Source: PMG-095 sp037200885 (GTDB lineage: Bacteria; Myxococcota_A; Polyangia; Polyangiales; Polyangiaceae). Taken from it: a DNA stretch of 64,000 nucleotides. A program made the translations under genes and the position numbers. Below, one piece after another: positions 44,461-52,284 of the stretch (positions within the stretch are counted from its first letter, which is position 1; each line of letters begins with the position of its first letter). Location of the stretch: the NCBI GenBank assembly GCA_037200885.1, contig JBBCIN010000001.1, forward strand, positions 2,728,001 through 2,792,000. The letters are read 5' to 3'. The notes beneath the pieces were generated by a model. That model made no database searches and was not told where the DNA came from. It saw only the letters and a list, made by a program, of their open reading frames with translations.

Positions 44461-45936
44461 CTACGCCTTGATACGGGCGTGCAGGTACTCCATGAGCGAG
44501 TCCTGGTCGTTCGCGGCGGCGAAGGCGTGGCGTTCTTCAATCGCGCCGGAGCGGCACAGATCGGCCAGGCTGCGTTCGAGCAGGACCATGCCTTCCTTGC
44601 GAGAGGACTGCATGGCGCTGGTAAGTTGCGGGGTTTTGCCTTCGCGGATCAGATTGGCGACCGCGGAATTCCTACGCAACACTTCGAGGGCGAGGACGCG
44701 GCCACTGCCGCGGGCATGGGGCAGCAAGCGCTGGGCGATCACCGCGCGTAGCGACTCCGACAGCTGCACCCGCAGTTGGTGTTGGCGCGCAGCAGGATAG
44801 GCGTCGATGATGCGATCGATGGCCGAGGCGGCGCCGCGACTGTGCAGCGTGGCGAACACGAGGTGCCCGGTCTCGGCTGCGGTCAGCGCGAGACTGATCG
44901 ATTCTGCATCACGCATTTCGCCGATCAAGAGCACGTCTGGATCTTCGCGCAGGGCATCGCGCAGGCCGGTTACGAAATCAGGGACATCCAAGCCGATTTG
45001 GCGTTGGCGCACGATGCTGTTCGTGTGCCGCACGTCGAAGGCGTATTCGACTGGGTCTTCGAGCGTGAGCAGCATCACCGAGCGCGAACGAATGAGCTCC
45101 TGGCAAAGCGCAGCGGCGGTCGTGCTCTTGCCCGAGCCGGCGGGACCGGTCAGCAGCACTAGGCCATTGGGCAAGCTCGCTAGGTCTTTCAGCTCGTTCG
45201 GGAAGCCGAGCGCCGAGAGGGTCGGGATTTCGCGCGGCAGCAGGCGTACCGCCAAGGCCGGTAAACCGCCCGCGAGGAACGTGTGCAGACGCAAGCGCCC
45301 CGCACTCGGGCTGCTGAGTGCCAAGTCGGCGCTGGAATGCGCAGTGGCGCCCTCGGACGCAGCTCCCAGCAGCTCTCGAATGTCGTGCGCGCCGGCGTCG
45401 AGCAGCGACAATTGCCCGTCCACGCGTGCGAACGCGGCCTCGCCTTGGCGGACGTGAATGTCGCTCGCGTGGAGCGCTGCTGCGCGAACCAGCAACGCCT
45501 CGAGCGAGCTCGTGACGATCAGCGGGACTGAGTGCACGCTCGCGGGCGTAGCGAATGCAGTAGGTGTGGCGGGTGTAGCGAGTGCAGCGGGCGCGACGGG
45601 CGCTTTCCCGGCCGCTGGGTGAAGCGCGTTGGTCAATGTGACGTCGAAGCCCGCTTCATGCTTGGCACGCGGCAAGAACTGCACTTGGTAGACGCCGAAA
45701 CCCTCACCCGCATCGTGCGTGGAGCGGTAGGCCTCCCCGCGCGCCAAGCTTGCCTCGGCTTGGGGCGACAGCAACGAGCCGAGCATTTGCCGAAGCACGC
45801 GCTCGCCAGTTTCGGCCAAGGTCAGGTTTTTGGGGACCCCGCCGGTGAGCACCAGGGGCGCTCGTTCCACGCCGAGACGCAGCTCGTCCGCTTGTTGGGC
45901 GACGACCATCTTGAGCAAGCTGTGGAGGGCGTTCAT
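44461..45936 (-). CDS. PilT/VirB11-type secretion ATPase with doubled N-terminal domain
   Basis: A 491-residue protein from ATG 45936 (MNALHSLLKMVVAQQADEL). The C-terminal ATPase has Walker A GPAGSGKST, the Asp box LTLEDPVEYAFD, Walker B LLIGEMRDAESISLAL and the His box HLVFATLHSRGAASAIDRI, as in PilT retraction motors. Ordinary PilT has about 350 residues. Here residues 1-130 and about 165-235 both look like the PilT N-terminal domain (ADELRLGVERAPLVLTGGVP, then LHASDIHVRQGEAAFARVDG). It probably powers pilus retraction or a related machine in the cytoplasm. No pilus genes are adjacent, so it is likely an accessory paralogue. Confidence 0.85.
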   Translation of the reverse strand: MNALHSLLKMVVAQQADELRLGVERAPLVLTGGVPKNLTLAETGERVLRQMLGSLLSPQAEASLARGEAYRSTHDAGEGFGVYQVQFLPRAKHEAGFDVTLTNALHPAAGKAPVAPAALATPATPTAFATPASVHSVPLIVTSSLEALLVRAAALHASDIHVRQGEAAFARVDGQLSLLDAGAHDIRELLGAASEGATAHSSADLALSSPSAGRLRLHTFLAGGLPALAVRLLPREIPTLSALGFPNELKDLASLPNGLVLLTGPAGSGKSTTAAALCQELIRSRSVMLLTLEDPVEYAFDVRHTNSIVRQRQIGLDVPDFVTGLRDALREDPDVLLIGEMRDAESISLALTAAETGHLVFATLHSRGAASAIDRIIDAYPAARQHQLRVQLSESLRAVIAQRLLPHARGSGRVLALEVLRRNSAVANLIREGKTPQLTSAMQSSRKEGMVLLERSLADLCRSGAIEERHAFAAANDQDSLMEYLHARIKA

Positions 45937-46006
45937 GCTTGTATCTTGGCGCTCGCGGGCTCGAAGGACGAGCCCATCCAAGCCAGAACGCGCAGCTTGC
46001 GCCATT

Positions 46007-46894
46007 TCATCCCGACGGCGCCTCGTCCGCGAGCCAAGCCTCCAAGCGAGGCAGCGGCGCTCCCCCGTCGCGCGCTGCGCGAGCCAGGCGGATCAGCGCC
46101 GCCATCTTGCGCCGCCGCAGCCGTGCTCGGCCGCCGACGGCAGACCAGAGTGTTTCTACTTCATTCGGCGAAAGCGGGCGCCAACTGCCGAGAGCGAGCC
46201 CCGCGTCCGATACTGAACCGATCCGCGATCGGTGTAGGTGCTCGAGGTGCAAATCGAGCATACGGCACATATGCCGAATTTGGCGCTTGCGGCCCTGGGT
46301 CAGGGTCAATTCGAGCTCGGTCGCGTACTCACTTCGAGCCAGGATACGCCAGTGTTTAGCGACCAGGAGCTGCCCATGGTGCTGCACGCCCTGGAGCAGC
46401 TGCGCGAGCCGTGGATCGTCCGGCTCGAGTACGTCGTCGAGCCAGAGCCAGTAGGTCTTGCTGGTCTCGTGGTCGGGTCGCAAGACCGCATTGGCCAGGT
46501 CCCCGTCGTTGGTGAACAGTAAAAGACCGCTGGTTTCCCGATCCAGTCGACCCACCGGAAAGCAGCCTCGAGGCATCTGCCGTAGGTACGGCGACAGATC
46601 CGTCTTGCCGTTCGGGTCGCGCGCCGTGCTCGTGACTTGCTTGGGCTTGTTCAGGATTGCGTAGCTGCGTGTGGGCGCGCTCTCAATCAGCGCGCCGTCG
46701 AGCAGCACCTGGTCGTCGTGAAAGATCAATTCGTCGAGCGGCAGCAGCTGCGGTTCGTCGCTCTCCGGGGTGAGCACCCGGAGGCGCTGTGCGTTCCAAT
46801 GCTCGTCCACGAGTTGTAGCGAGAGCATGAGGCTCTCCGCGACGCGCTTGCGCAATCGGCGCGGCAGCGGTCGTTCTGCGTCGATGCTCACCAC
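46007..46894 (-). CDS. RsuA/RluB-family pseudouridine synthase
   Basis: A 295-residue protein with an N-terminal RNA-binding S4-like segment (LPLDELIFHDDQVLLDG) and the catalytic domain: YAILNKPKQVTSTARDP, then FPVGRLDRETSGLLLFTNDG with the catalytic Asp, and LTLTQGRKRQIRHMCRML. These features identify the RsuA/RluB/RluE/RluF group that modifies single uridines in rRNA. The exact target cannot be decided. A basic C-terminal tail (GRARLRRRKMAALIRLAR) could aid RNA contact. It lies 70 bp upstream of the PilT-like start and may share its transcript. Confidence 0.88.
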   Translation of the reverse strand: MVSIDAERPLPRRLRKRVAESLMLSLQLVDEHWNAQRLRVLTPESDEPQLLPLDELIFHDDQVLLDGALIESAPTRSYAILNKPKQVTSTARDPNGKTDLSPYLRQMPRGCFPVGRLDRETSGLLLFTNDGDLANAVLRPDHETSKTYWLWLDDVLEPDDPRLAQLLQGVQHHGQLLVAKHWRILARSEYATELELTLTQGRKRQIRHMCRMLDLHLEHLHRSRIGSVSDAGLALGSWRPLSPNEVETLWSAVGGRARLRRRKMAALIRLARAARDGGAPLPRLEAWLADEAPSG

Positions 46895-46946
46895 CGCGGC
46901 TACGTATCAGGCGTCGTCTTCGTCGGCAAACCGGACGCTCGTGATG

Positions 46947-47501
46947 TCACCGGTGACCGTGCCCGCCACCGTGGAAACCACCGCCGGCGTGGCTGACATG
47001 GCTCGGCGCATGATACCCGCCGCCGTGATACGCGCCAGTGCGGTACACGCCGCCGTGGTAAGCGTTGCCATGATAGGCGTACGCCGGATGAAACCAGGGA
47101 TGGGCGTACCAGGTAAAGCCAACGCGTCCGTGGACGCCCCAGTACGGAGCAGGGCCTAAGCCAAATATCCACGGCGAGGCGACCCATTGCCAGCCGTACG
47201 CGGGGTAGTAAGCGTAGGTGTAGGCAGCGTCGCTATCGGGCTGCACGTACGTGTACGCCTGACCGTACGGCATCCACAGCCAGCCGTACTGGCTCGTGTA
47301 CACCCATTGCCCCGCGGGAACGGGCGGCGCTGGAGCCGGGGTGACCGCTGCCGCCGGCGGCGCTTCGGGTGCGACTGATGCGGGCGGGGCAGGTGGCTCG
47401 GCGGGAACGGTCGACTCGGCCGCCGGGCTCTCCTGGGCCTGTGACAGCGCTGCATTGCACACCAATGACAGCGCGAGTGGCGCGAACAACAACTTGTTCA
47501 T
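46947..47501 (-). CDS. Secreted Tyr/Trp/His-rich protein
   Basis: A 184-residue exported protein with signal peptide MNKLLFAPLALSLVCNAALS, a Pro/Ala-rich segment (residues 25-60), a central Trp/Tyr-rich block (GQWVYTSQYGWLWMPYGQAY, AYYPAYGWQWVASPWIFGLG), and a Gly/His/Tyr-rich C-terminus (AYHGNAYHGGVY, HAGGGFHGGGHGHR). The W-x-Y block recalls DUF6600-like exported proteins. The His-rich end may bind metals or interact with surfaces. Function unknown. A ribosome binding site (aagaagagg, minus strand) precedes the ATG. Confidence 0.78.
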   Translation of the reverse strand: MNKLLFAPLALSLVCNAALSQAQESPAAESTVPAEPPAPPASVAPEAPPAAAVTPAPAPPVPAGQWVYTSQYGWLWMPYGQAYTYVQPDSDAAYTYAYYPAYGWQWVASPWIFGLGPAPYWGVHGRVGFTWYAHPWFHPAYAYHGNAYHGGVYRTGAYHGGGYHAPSHVSHAGGGFHGGGHGHR

Positions 47502-47610
47502 GGTGAAACCTCTTCTTCTTTTCGCATTGAGAACAAGCCAAGTGCTTGCGGAATTCCCGGAATTTTACGCAAGTAAGCCGCTTTTTCCCGGGTTTTCCCG
47601 ATCCATTGAG

Positions 47611-48816
47611 TCAAAGTAACCCAAGCTTGTTGTGCGGAGTTTCTGCGAGTTCGCGGTTCGCCAAGCGCTCAGCGCGGTTGCGGCTGGTTGCAAGCGGAAG
47701 AAGCACTGCGAAGGATGCACCCTTGCCCTTGACGCTGCTGACCTCGATGCTCCCAGAGTGGTCTTGGACGATGCCATAGCTCACGGACAGCCCGAGCCCG
47801 GTGCCTTCACCCACGCCCTTGGTGGTGAAGAATGGATCGAACACGTGTGCGAGGTCACGCTCGTCGATGCCCTCGCCGTCGTCTTGGACGACGACGCAGG
47901 CAAAGGGTCGAAAGGTCGCGCCCGCGGTTTCCCTGGTCTCGACCGTAACCCGGACGCGCGCGTTGCCTCCCGGGGACATTGCCTGCAAAGCATTCATCAG
48001 CAAGTTCGAGATGACTTGCTCGAGCTCTGCCGGGTTGACGATCACCGGCACGGCGCGTTCGAACGGCTCGACCAGCAGTTGACAGCTACGCCGCTTCGCC
48101 ATGGGCAGAAGCAACTCGACTGCGTGAGTCACGACGTCGTTCAAGTCGACGCTGACTCGCGAGGAGCCGCCACGACGGCCGAAATCGAGCAGATGCCGGA
48201 TGATGACCGTCATTTTTCGGGTCTGTTCCAAGATCGCCGATGAGTATTTGGCGATGTTGGCCCGGTTCACCTCGCCGGATTGAAGCATCTCGGCGCTGCC
48301 GGAGATCACGTTGAGCGGCGTGCCGAGCTCGTGCGCGACACCGGCCGCGAGCTTGCCGATGATGTTCAATCGCTCCGCGTGGCGCAGCTGCGAGACCGCG
48401 AGCTCACGACTACTGCGCTCCCGCTCGACGTAAGCGCGGAGCACGGTCAAGACCCAGGCCACCAACAGCATGATGCTGAGGCTGGCGAATTGATTCCAAA
48501 TCAGCGGAGCCGTTCGGATCGGCCCGTGCGCGTAGACGAACCCGGTCAGCGTGGCGCAGCCGGTGGCGAGAGCGGCCAAGAAGAAGCCAAAGTCGCGCCC
48601 GCGGAGCCAAGTGCCGAACGCGAGCGGGAACAGATAGAGCAGGGTGAAGGTGGTCTCGTCGCCCGTTGCGTAGTCACCAACGCCGACCAAAAGCGTGGCC
48701 GTGATGGCGAGCGGCACCACCGCGCGCTCCTCGACGGCCCGGTTCATCACCCGTTCGATCGCGCTGCTGAGCCGCTGGCCGAAGCGCGCACTGGCATTGG
48801 CTGGAGTCGAAGTCAT
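47611..48816 (-). CDS. Membrane histidine kinase
   Basis: A 401-residue kinase from ATG 48816 (MTSTPANASARFG). Four hydrophobic helices (residues about 33-128, including LLYLFPLAFGTWLRGRDFGF) form an integral membrane sensor without a large periplasmic domain. A dimerisation helix carries the H-box LAAGVAHELGTPLNVISG with His162. The ATPase has the N-box NLLMNALQAM, G1 VVQDDGEGIDERD, F-box VFDPFFTTK and G2 GEGTGLGLSV. It is divergent from a row of four receiver-only regulators, which are its likely partners. The HELGTPLN type often feeds phosphorelays. Confidence 0.9.
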   Translation of the reverse strand: MTSTPANASARFGQRLSSAIERVMNRAVEERAVVPLAITATLLVGVGDYATGDETTFTLLYLFPLAFGTWLRGRDFGFFLAALATGCATLTGFVYAHGPIRTAPLIWNQFASLSIMLLVAWVLTVLRAYVERERSSRELAVSQLRHAERLNIIGKLAAGVAHELGTPLNVISGSAEMLQSGEVNRANIAKYSSAILEQTRKMTVIIRHLLDFGRRGGSSRVSVDLNDVVTHAVELLLPMAKRRSCQLLVEPFERAVPVIVNPAELEQVISNLLMNALQAMSPGGNARVRVTVETRETAGATFRPFACVVVQDDGEGIDERDLAHVFDPFFTTKGVGEGTGLGLSVSYGIVQDHSGSIEVSSVKGKGASFAVLLPLATSRNRAERLANRELAETPHNKLGLL

Positions 48817-49026
48817 TGCTCGTCGGTCTGTGACCCTCTCGGACCCACGAAATGCATCATCTGTACCCGGAAAAAACGGCGCGTTAACGCGCCTGCTTTC
48901 AGAGCGCGCTTGGGTCATTCCGACCCAGCGGGGAGAAAGCACCCAAGCGCACCCCGAGCCGAACGCGCAAACAGGCCAATTTCAGCCAGAACAGTCACGG
49001 CACGGGCAATGCACCGGGTCGCGTGC

Positions 49027-49458
49027 ATGTCATACTTGAGCAGTAGCAGTTCGCGCCCACTACGCCGGTCTTCCGATGCGCGCGTGATTGCCTTGGCCGA
49101 GGATGACCCGGCCCTTCGCGAATTGATCGCTGCAGCGCTCGCGCTGGACGGGCATCGCGTGCTTCAGCTCGGGAACGGCAGCGCGCTGATGACCTCTGTG
49201 CACAAGATCCTGATTCAGGGAGGTGCCCTCGATCTTCTAATCTCGGACGTGCGTATGCCCGGGCTGAGTGGCCTCGACGCGCTGAAGTTGCTTCGGGAGT
49301 CCCAGCTGCGGATCCCAGTCATCCTAATTACGGCGTTCAGCGATCTCTGGACGCGCACCGAAGCGACGCGCTACGGCGCCCGACTGCTCGACAAACCACT
49401 CGAGCTGCACGTGTTGCGCAAGGTGGTTTCCGATTCTCTCACTGGTCGCGACAACTAG
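49027..49458 (+). CDS. Receiver-only response regulator 1
   Basis: A 143-residue protein from ATG 49027. After a Ser/Arg-rich lead it has the acidic pocket ALAEDDPA, phospho-acceptor Asp74 (LLISDVRMPGLSG), Thr in VILITAFSD and Lys123 (LLDKPLEL). It ends right after the receiver, without an output domain. It is the first of four such genes in a row and lies 210 bp from the divergent kinase. It probably receives phosphate from that kinase and passes it on or acts by binding. Confidence 0.88.
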   Translation: MSYLSSSSSRPLRRSSDARVIALAEDDPALRELIAAALALDGHRVLQLGNGSALMTSVHKILIQGGALDLLISDVRMPGLSGLDALKLLRESQLRIPVILITAFSDLWTRTEATRYGARLLDKPLELHVLRKVVSDSLTGRDN

Positions 49459-49515
49459 CGGCGGCTCGCCATCTTCCAACCGCCCGAGCAAGCCGGCCCA
49501 ACAAAGGACCCGAAC

Positions 49516-49989
49516 ATGCATCCTCGACAAGACATCCCCGTGTCGAACTTCGACCCTGAGCGCCGGGACGAGCTGCCGCCAGTCCCGCGTGAGGGTGCGG
49601 GCTCGCGCATCCTGTTGGTCGAAGACGACCCGACCTTCAGCGAATTCCTCGCTTGGTGCTTGGCCGATCGCGGATACTTCGTCAGCACGGCCAAGAACAT
49701 CCAAGAAGCGCTCGAGTTGATCGGCGAGCTCGACCAGCCTGGCTCCTTCGACATCGTGGTGAGTGACGTCGCCATGCCCGGCGGATCCGGCACCGAGCTG
49801 CTCTTTTCACCCGTGATCACCACGCGCAAGACTCCCGTGGTCCTGATGTCGGCGTTCGGAACGACGGAGCTCGAGGAGTTCATCCGCGACGCCAATGCCG
49901 TATTCCTGCGGAAGCCATTCAACATCGATTCGTTGTTGCGGTGCGTACTCGGACAGCTGCACGGCTCCGGAACGGTGGCGCCATCATGA
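49516..49989 (+). CDS. Receiver-only response regulator 2
   Basis: A 157-residue protein from ATG 49516. A polar N-terminal tail of 30 residues is followed by the receiver with ILLVEDDPTFSEF, acceptor Asp84 (IVVSDVAMPGGSG), Ser in VVLMSAFGT in place of the usual Thr, and Lys133 (FLRKPFNID). There is no output domain. Its stop overlaps the start of the third regulator by 4 bp (ATGA). The gene is separated from the first regulator by 57 bp. Confidence 0.88.
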   Translation: MHPRQDIPVSNFDPERRDELPPVPREGAGSRILLVEDDPTFSEFLAWCLADRGYFVSTAKNIQEALELIGELDQPGSFDIVVSDVAMPGGSGTELLFSPVITTRKTPVVLMSAFGTTELEEFIRDANAVFLRKPFNIDSLLRCVLGQLHGSGTVAPS

Positions 49990-50462
49990 TGGTAAGGGAG
50001 GACCTCTGGAGCGAAGAAGAGCCCGCGATCTGGCCCCAAGGCGCGCATCCGAAGCGCGTGCTAGTGGCGGAAGACGACGCGGCGATGCGTGATCTCTTGT
50101 TGCTCGTCCTGCGGGAACGTGGTTATGCCGTCGACAGCGTGAGCAGCGGCTCGCAAATGATCAGCGTACTCTCCGAGCGTCGCCCGGATGGGTCGCTCGC
50201 CGAGCACTTCGATCTGATCGTCACCGACGTTCGCATGCCGGGAGCCTCTGGGCTCGACGCGATTGATCAATTGCGCCGCGCAGGCGGCATGACTCCGGTG
50301 ATTGCCGTTACCGCGTTCCCCCATGATGCAACGCGGAATCGCGCTCAGCGGCTCGAGATCCGGCTCTTGGCCAAGCCGTTCGATCTCGACACGCTGAGGG
50401 ACGCCGTCGAGGCCGCGCTGGATTCGACGCTCGCCTGCCCCACCGAGGAGCCTCAGCCATGA
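49986..50462 (+). CDS. Receiver-only response regulator 3
   Basis: A 158-residue protein from ATG 49986 (MMVREDLWSEEEP). The receiver has VLVAEDDAAMRD, acceptor Asp81 (LIVTDVRMPGASGLDAI), Thr in VIAVTAFPHD and Lys130 (LLAKPFDLDTL). It has no output domain. It resembles regulator 4 closely (TPVIAVTAFP against TPVIVVTAFP), so the two probably arose by duplication. Starts and stops overlap by 4 bp on both sides. Confidence 0.9.
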   Translation: MMVREDLWSEEEPAIWPQGAHPKRVLVAEDDAAMRDLLLLVLRERGYAVDSVSSGSQMISVLSERRPDGSLAEHFDLIVTDVRMPGASGLDAIDQLRRAGGMTPVIAVTAFPHDATRNRAQRLEIRLLAKPFDLDTLRDAVEAALDSTLACPTEEPQP

Positions 50463-50893
50463 CCACGAGCTGGCACGGACTACCCGTGGGACGCCGGGTA
50501 TTACTGGCAGAGGACGACGTTACGCTCCGCGAAATCTTGGCGATGGTGCTGAGCGAAGGTGGCTACCAGGTCGCGACCGTCAGCGATGGCTCGGAACTGA
50601 GGCGCTCGCTGCGCGATGCAACGCCCGAAGCGCGCTTCGATCTGATCGTCACGGATGTAAACATGCCGGGTGGCTCGGGCCTCGACCTGATCGAATTGCT
50701 CAGGCAAAACGGCGACACGACGCCCGTCATCGTCGTGACCGCGTTTCCGCAAGAGGACATCCGAAAGCGAGCGAAAGATCTCGGGCTTCGCCTGCTGGCC
50801 AAGCCCTTCGAGCTCGAGACGCTGCGCGCGGCCGTGGACTGGGCCATCCGAGCCAACGCACCGCACCAGTGGAGGTTGTCCTGGTCGCAATAG
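50459..50893 (+). CDS. Receiver-only response regulator 4
   Basis: A 144-residue protein from ATG 50459, overlapping the previous stop by 4 bp. The receiver has VLLAEDDVTLRE, acceptor Asp66 (LIVTDVNMPGGSGLDLI), Thr in VIVVTAFPQE and Lys in LLAKPFELETL. It lacks an output domain. It is the last gene of the regulator row; the TetR gene follows after 93 bp with its own operator-like site. Confidence 0.9.
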   Translation: MTTSWHGLPVGRRVLLAEDDVTLREILAMVLSEGGYQVATVSDGSELRRSLRDATPEARFDLIVTDVNMPGGSGLDLIELLRQNGDTTPVIVVTAFPQEDIRKRAKDLGLRLLAKPFELETLRAAVDWAIRANAPHQWRLSWSQ

Positions 50894-50971
50894 TCGTTCA
50901 GGGACTTCGAGCCCTGCGATTTTTATCGACCGTGCCCGACTGGCCTTGACGAAGGTGGTCGCCGTCGCTAA

Positions 50972-50986
50972 GTGAACAATGTTAAC
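50972..50986. promoter_or_regulatory. Operator-like site before the TetR gene
   Basis: The sequence gtgaacaatgttaac ends directly before the TetR ATG. Read on the other strand it is GTTAAC-N3-GTTCAC, identical outside the spacer to the site at 51692-51706. It is inferred to be the autoregulatory operator. Confidence 0.6.
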
Positions 50987-51667
50987 ATGGCGCTCCCGTC
51001 TCGACCCAGCGCAAAACCCAAGCCGAAAAAGGCCCCGACGCGGCCCGCGCGTCCCTTCGTGCGCGGCCTGGACGATACGCGAGCGCTGTTGGTCACCGCT
51101 GCGCGCGACCTGTTTCTCGAGTCGGGCGAACCCGGCTTCTCGCTGCGTGAAGTCGCGCGTCGCGTGGGCGTCTCGCCCGCGGCGGTGTATCGCCACTTCG
51201 ACGGCAAAGAAGCGCTGACCTTCGCCGCCTGCACGCAGGGCTTCCAAGTGTTCTCGAACTACCTGGTGCGCGCCCTCGCGGCCCCCTCGCCGCTCGAACG
51301 CGCGCTGGCGGCGTGCGAGCAGTACCGCGCATTTGGGCTGGAGAACCCGCTCGACTACCGATTCATCTTCATGAGCCCGGCCGAGCAAGTGCACGTGCCG
51401 AAGGAGATGGCCACATTTGCGAGTGACGGACCCATGCTACCTCAACACAGCACCTTCCAGTTTTTGGTCGATCGCATTCGCGAGTGCATGGACGCCGGTG
51501 TGATCGCGCGGGGCGATCCCGAAACGACCGCCGTGTTGGTCTGGGCGCACTTGCACGGCTTGGTCTCGCTGCGGCTCTCGGGGCTGCTCGAAGCGATCGG
51601 CGACAACCAAGCGTTTGCCGAGGTCTATCGCCAATCCGTGGCGCGGCTACTTCGCGGCTTGGCCTGA
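50987..51667 (+). CDS. TetR-family transcriptional regulator
   Basis: A 226-residue protein from ATG 50987; GTG 50972 would add five residues but lies in the operator-like site. After a basic, Pro-rich tail it has the TetR helix-turn-helix (ALLVTAARDLFLESGEPGFS, REVARRVGVSPAAVYRHFDG, KEALTFAACTQGFQ). The C-terminal ligand domain carries a WHG-like segment (VLVWAHLHGLVSLRLSG), as in the TetR_C_33/WHG group. It is inferred to repress itself and the downstream DUF4188 gene through the shared site. The ligand is unknown. Confidence 0.9.
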   Translation: MALPSRPSAKPKPKKAPTRPARPFVRGLDDTRALLVTAARDLFLESGEPGFSLREVARRVGVSPAAVYRHFDGKEALTFAACTQGFQVFSNYLVRALAAPSPLERALAACEQYRAFGLENPLDYRFIFMSPAEQVHVPKEMATFASDGPMLPQHSTFQFLVDRIRECMDAGVIARGDPETTAVLVWAHLHGLVSLRLSGLLEAIGDNQAFAEVYRQSVARLLRGLA

Positions 51668-51691
51668 GCTCGCCCTTTTTTTGCGTTCGAA

Positions 51692-51706
51692 GTTAACGCT
51701 GTTCAC
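51692..51706. promoter_or_regulatory. Operator-like site before the DUF4188 gene
   Basis: The sequence gttaacgctgttcac has the same GTTAAC-N3-GTTCAC layout as the site at 50972-50986, in the opposite orientation. It lies 24 bp upstream of the DUF4188 start, within the expected promoter area. A run of seven T (51676-51682) just before it may end the TetR transcript. Confidence 0.6.
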
Positions 51707-51729
51707 ATAAACCACGAGGAGACATAGCC

Positions 51730-52200
51730 ATGAAAACGCACAATGAACGAGTGACCAGCAACGCCAGCGAAGAGCCCGTAGTCGTGTTCCTGATCGGTAT
51801 GCGCGTGAACCGTTGGTGGAAGGTGCATCAATGGCTGCGCACCGCGCTCGCCATGCCGCGGATGCTGCGCGAGCTCGGCCAGCACCCCGAGCTGGGCATG
51901 CTCGGCGGCGAGGCTTGGTTCGGCCGTACCACGATCCTGGTCAGTTACTGGAAGTCCGTCGACCACCTATTCGGTTACGCGAAGCAGCGCAACGCCGAGC
52001 ATTTACCCGCCTGGCGCGCATTCAACAAACACATCGGCAATAACGGCGACGTCGGGATCTGGCACGAGACATACATCGTGCAGCCAGGCGCCTACGAGAG
52101 CATCTACGTGAACATGCCCGCGTTCGGCTTCGGAAAAGTCAACGGTCTACGCTCCGCGTCGCACCGCCCGGATCTCACCAAGCGCTCCGCTGCTGCGTGA
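51730..52200 (+). CDS. DUF4188 (monooxygenase-like) protein
   Basis: A 156-residue protein from ATG 51730 with ribosome binding site gagga (51716-51720). Family marks are VVVFLIGMRVNRWWKVHQWL, GGEAWFGRTTILVSYWKSVD, AFNKHIGNNGDVGIWHETY and GAYESIYVNMPAFGFGKV. The family has a dimeric alpha/beta-barrel-type fold related to small monooxygenases; the reaction is unknown. TetR-controlled DUF4188 genes are common in soil bacteria and may deal with toxic organics. It follows the TetR gene and shares its operator motif. Confidence 0.87.
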   Translation: MKTHNERVTSNASEEPVVVFLIGMRVNRWWKVHQWLRTALAMPRMLRELGQHPELGMLGGEAWFGRTTILVSYWKSVDHLFGYAKQRNAEHLPAWRAFNKHIGNNGDVGIWHETYIVQPGAYESIYVNMPAFGFGKVNGLRSASHRPDLTKRSAAA

Positions 52201-52284
52201 ACCAGGTACCTGGGTTGCTCCCGCCCAGTCCTCGACACTTTCGGCGCTGGTATCGGCGGTGAATGCGCTACACCTGCTTGGCCA

